6,422 bases of DNA from T1Sed10-7 sp040904745 (GTDB taxonomy: Bacteria; Actinomycetota; Nitriliruptoria; Nitriliruptorales; Nitriliruptoraceae), in NCBI GenBank assembly GCA_040904745.1, contig JBBDSW010000100.1, positions 1-6,422 of the forward strand. The letters are read 5' to 3'. A model generated the notes under the pieces. It made no database searches, had not been told where the DNA came from, and saw nothing but the letters and a program-made list of their open reading frames with translations. Of the stretch, positions 4,516 to 6,422 are shown piece after piece. The translations under genes and the position numbers were made by a program. Numbering within the stretch: position 1 is the first letter of the stretch; each line of letters opens with the position of its first letter.

Positions 4516-6422
4516 TCACCCAGCATGCGGCCGAGTGGCGCGACGATATCGTCGCACGCGGCCACGGTGACCATCCGCCCCTCCCTCGTGGCACCGAACG
4601 CGACGCCCTTGACGTGGTGCGGTTCCTCGCCGCCGATACCGTCGAACGCGCCGGTTCCGGCCACCCCGGGACCGCCATGGCGCTGGCGCCACTCGCCGCG
4701 CGCCTCTAGACCGGCTGGATGCACCACGATCCCGACGATCCGACGTGGTTCGACTGGGATCGGTTCGTCCCTGTCCGCGGGGCACGCCAGCATCCTGCAG
4801 TACACCGCGCTGCACCTGGCCGGCTACGACGTCACGCTCGACGGCCTGCGCGCTTTCCGCCAGCTGGGCTCGAGGACGCCCGGCCATCCCGAGCGAGGCC
4901 ACACCGCGGGTGTCGAGGTGACTACGGATCCACTCGGGCAGGACATCAGCATGGCCGTCGGGTTGGGCGTCGCCGAGCGGATGCTTGCCGCCCGGTTCAA
5001 CCGGCCCGGGCACACCGTCGTGGATCACCGGACCTGGGTGATCGCCAGCGACGGCGACATGATGGAGGGGGTCTCCTCGGAAGCCGGCTCACTGGCCCGG
5101 GCCCTCGGTCTCGACCGGTTGACGGTCGTCTACGCCGACAACCACATCTCCATCGAGGGTTCCACCGATCTCGCGTTCTGCGAGCAGGTCGCCGAGCGGT
5201 ACCGGGCCTAGCGCTGGCAGGTGCTGCGCGTCGACGATGTCGACGACCTCACGACGCTCGATGGCGCCGTCGAGGCGGGCGGGCGGAGACCACACAACCG
5301 ACGCTCGTGGTCGTGGGGAGCCACATCGGGTACGGCTCGCCGATGCAGGACGACGCGGGTGCGCACGGATCCCCGCTCGGCGAGGAGGCGCTCGACGCCG
5401 CCCGGGAACGTCTGGGCTGGCCGCACGCGCCATTCGAGGTGCCCAATGAGGTGCACGCCTACTGGCGAGCAGGAGCACGCCACCAGGCGGTCGCGCGCAC
5501 GCGGTGGGACGAGCGGTTCTCGGCCTACCGATAGGTGCACCCACAGCTGGCTGCAGAGCTGGATCGTCGCAGCAGCGGCCGACTCCCGGACGGCTGGACT
5601 GATCACCTGCCCGGGTTCCCCTCGACGCCGGCGCCGCGACGACGCGCACACGCTCGGGAGAGGTCATCAGCGCCCTGGCTCCGGTCGTTCCCGAACTGGT
5701 CGACGGCAGCGCCGATCTCGCTCCGTCGACCAACACCACCATCGAGGGCGGCGGCGACGTCGCCGCCGCTCATGGGACGGCCGCAACTTCCACTCCGGTG
5801 TCCGCGAGCATGCCATGGGTGCCGTCCTGATTGGACTCGCGGCCCACGGAGGGCGGCGGCCCTTCGGGGCCACATTCCTCGTCTTCAGCGACTACCTGCG
5901 TCCGACCTTGCACCTCGCCGCGTTGATACGTCTGCGCGTCGTGTTCGTGTTCACACACGACTCGGTCGGGATGGGTGAGGACGGCTCCACACACCAACCG
6001 ATCGAGCACCTCGCGAGTCTGCGCGCGATCCCCGGACTGAACGTCGTCAGACCCGCCGACGGCAATGAGACCGCTGCAGCGTGGCGTGCAGCCCTGGAGT
6101 TCGACGGACCCACCTCCCTGATCCTGTCCCGCCAACTCCTGCCGTCGCTCCCGACGCTGGAGGTCGACGTTGCCGGCGCGGTTGTGGCCGACGGCGTCGA
6201 CGCCACCATTCTCGTCACCGGATCCGAGGTGCAGGTCGCGCTCGCTGCACGCGACCTGCTCGCGCGCCGCGGCGTCGCCACACGCGTCGTCTCCCTGCCC
6301 AGCTGGGAACGGTTGCGCGATCGGCCAGCCGGCGAGCGGCAGCGCCTCGTCCCCCCGGGCCGTCCGGTCCTCTCGGTGGAGGCAGGCGCGAGCCAGGGTT
6401 GGCACGGGTTTGCCGACATCGT
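4512..6422 (+). pseudogene. tkt: Transketolase, disrupted by three in-frame stops and four frameshifts; 3' end outside window
   Basis: Transketolase is the TPP-dependent enzyme of the non-oxidative pentose phosphate branch. Read through its lesions, the gene spans about 635 codons of the usual 660-700. Segments: frame 3 (4512-4769) with AGSGHPGTAMA; frame 1 (4771 to about 5280) with SAGHASILQYTALHLAGYD, RTPGHPE, the TPP/metal motif SDGDMMEG (from 5047) and DNHISIEGSTDLAF; frame 3 (about 5280-5619) with SHIGYGSP and AHGSPLGEE; frame 2 (5621 to about 5772) with GEVISALAPVVPELV and GSADLAPSTN; frame 1 (5773 to the end) with GVREHAMG (catalytic Glu codon 5806-5808), FLVFSDYLRP, GMGEDGSTHQP and RPADGNET. 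Lesions: TAG 4707-4709 where Tyr is expected; one extra C in 4769-4771; TAG 5209-5211 (TAGCGC where TACGGC is expected); one base missing near 5280; TAG 5532-5534; one C missing in the run 5618-5621; one T missing at 5773. Several conserved residues are also altered. It is either a recent pseudogene or error-rich sequence; the family call is secure. Confidence 0.9.

Noticed and set aside
5535..5978. 147-codon plus-strand ORF in the middle of the tkt region as a separate gene
   Set aside because: Only its first part (to about 5619) is real transketolase frame. After the missing base it becomes an out-of-frame shadow of the tkt segments in frames 2 and 1.
4512..6422. Amber (TAG) recoding or programmed frameshifting as the full explanation for tkt
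   Set aside because: Recoding cannot account for four separate frameshifts, and no slippery site or structure pattern recurs at them. Damaged invariant residues also point to decay or sequence error.
1..6422. CRISPR arrays, insertion sequences, tRNA/rRNA genes or phage/defence genes
   Set aside because: I looked for regular repeats, terminal inverted repeats with a transposase, and RNA gene signatures and saw none. The window is a metabolic operon.

Overview
The window is very GC-rich, with codons that mostly end in G or C, dense same-strand coding and TGA as the stop codon of every intact gene. This suggests a high-GC actinobacterium. The protein sequences feel closest to Acidimicrobiia/Ilumatobacter-like lineages, but that placement is an impression from memory and not a computed result.

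Layout, all on the plus strand: (1) the 3' end of a gene that looks like a DUF3105-family protein (to 245); (2) a non-coding gap of about 155-170 nt; (3) a tightly packed operon for glucose phosphorylation and the pentose phosphate pathway: gnd (415-1290), zwf (1287-2687), a ROK-family glucokinase (2680-3585), a 72-residue ORF that corresponds only to the C-terminal part of a histidine phosphatase (3578-3796), pgl/devB (3793-4515), and a transketolase gene, tkt (4512 to beyond the window end). Every junction inside the operon is an overlap of 4 or 8 nt (ATGA, ATGGGTGA, GTGATTGA, GTGA, ATGA), so the genes are probably co-transcribed and translationally coupled.

Together the enzymes would take glucose to glucose 6-phosphate (ROK kinase), to 6-phosphogluconolactone with NAD(P)H (Zwf), to 6-phosphogluconate (Pgl) and to ribulose 5-phosphate + CO2 with NAD(P)H (Gnd). 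Transketolase would then feed pentose carbon back to glycolysis. No transaldolase or opcA gene lies between these genes.

The main anomaly is tkt. Its translation is recognisable almost end to end (about 635 codons seen), but as written it is broken by three in-frame TAG codons and four single-base frameshifts, and several near-invariant residues are changed. The five preceding ORFs have no such lesions. This is either a freshly decaying pseudogene or a stretch of poor base-calling, and the sequence alone cannot decide between them. The second anomaly is the half-length histidine phosphatase ORF, which has a good ribosome-binding site but lacks the N-terminal half that carries the catalytic RHG motif. 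I found no mobile elements, CRISPR arrays, tRNA or rRNA genes, and no convincing novel system.
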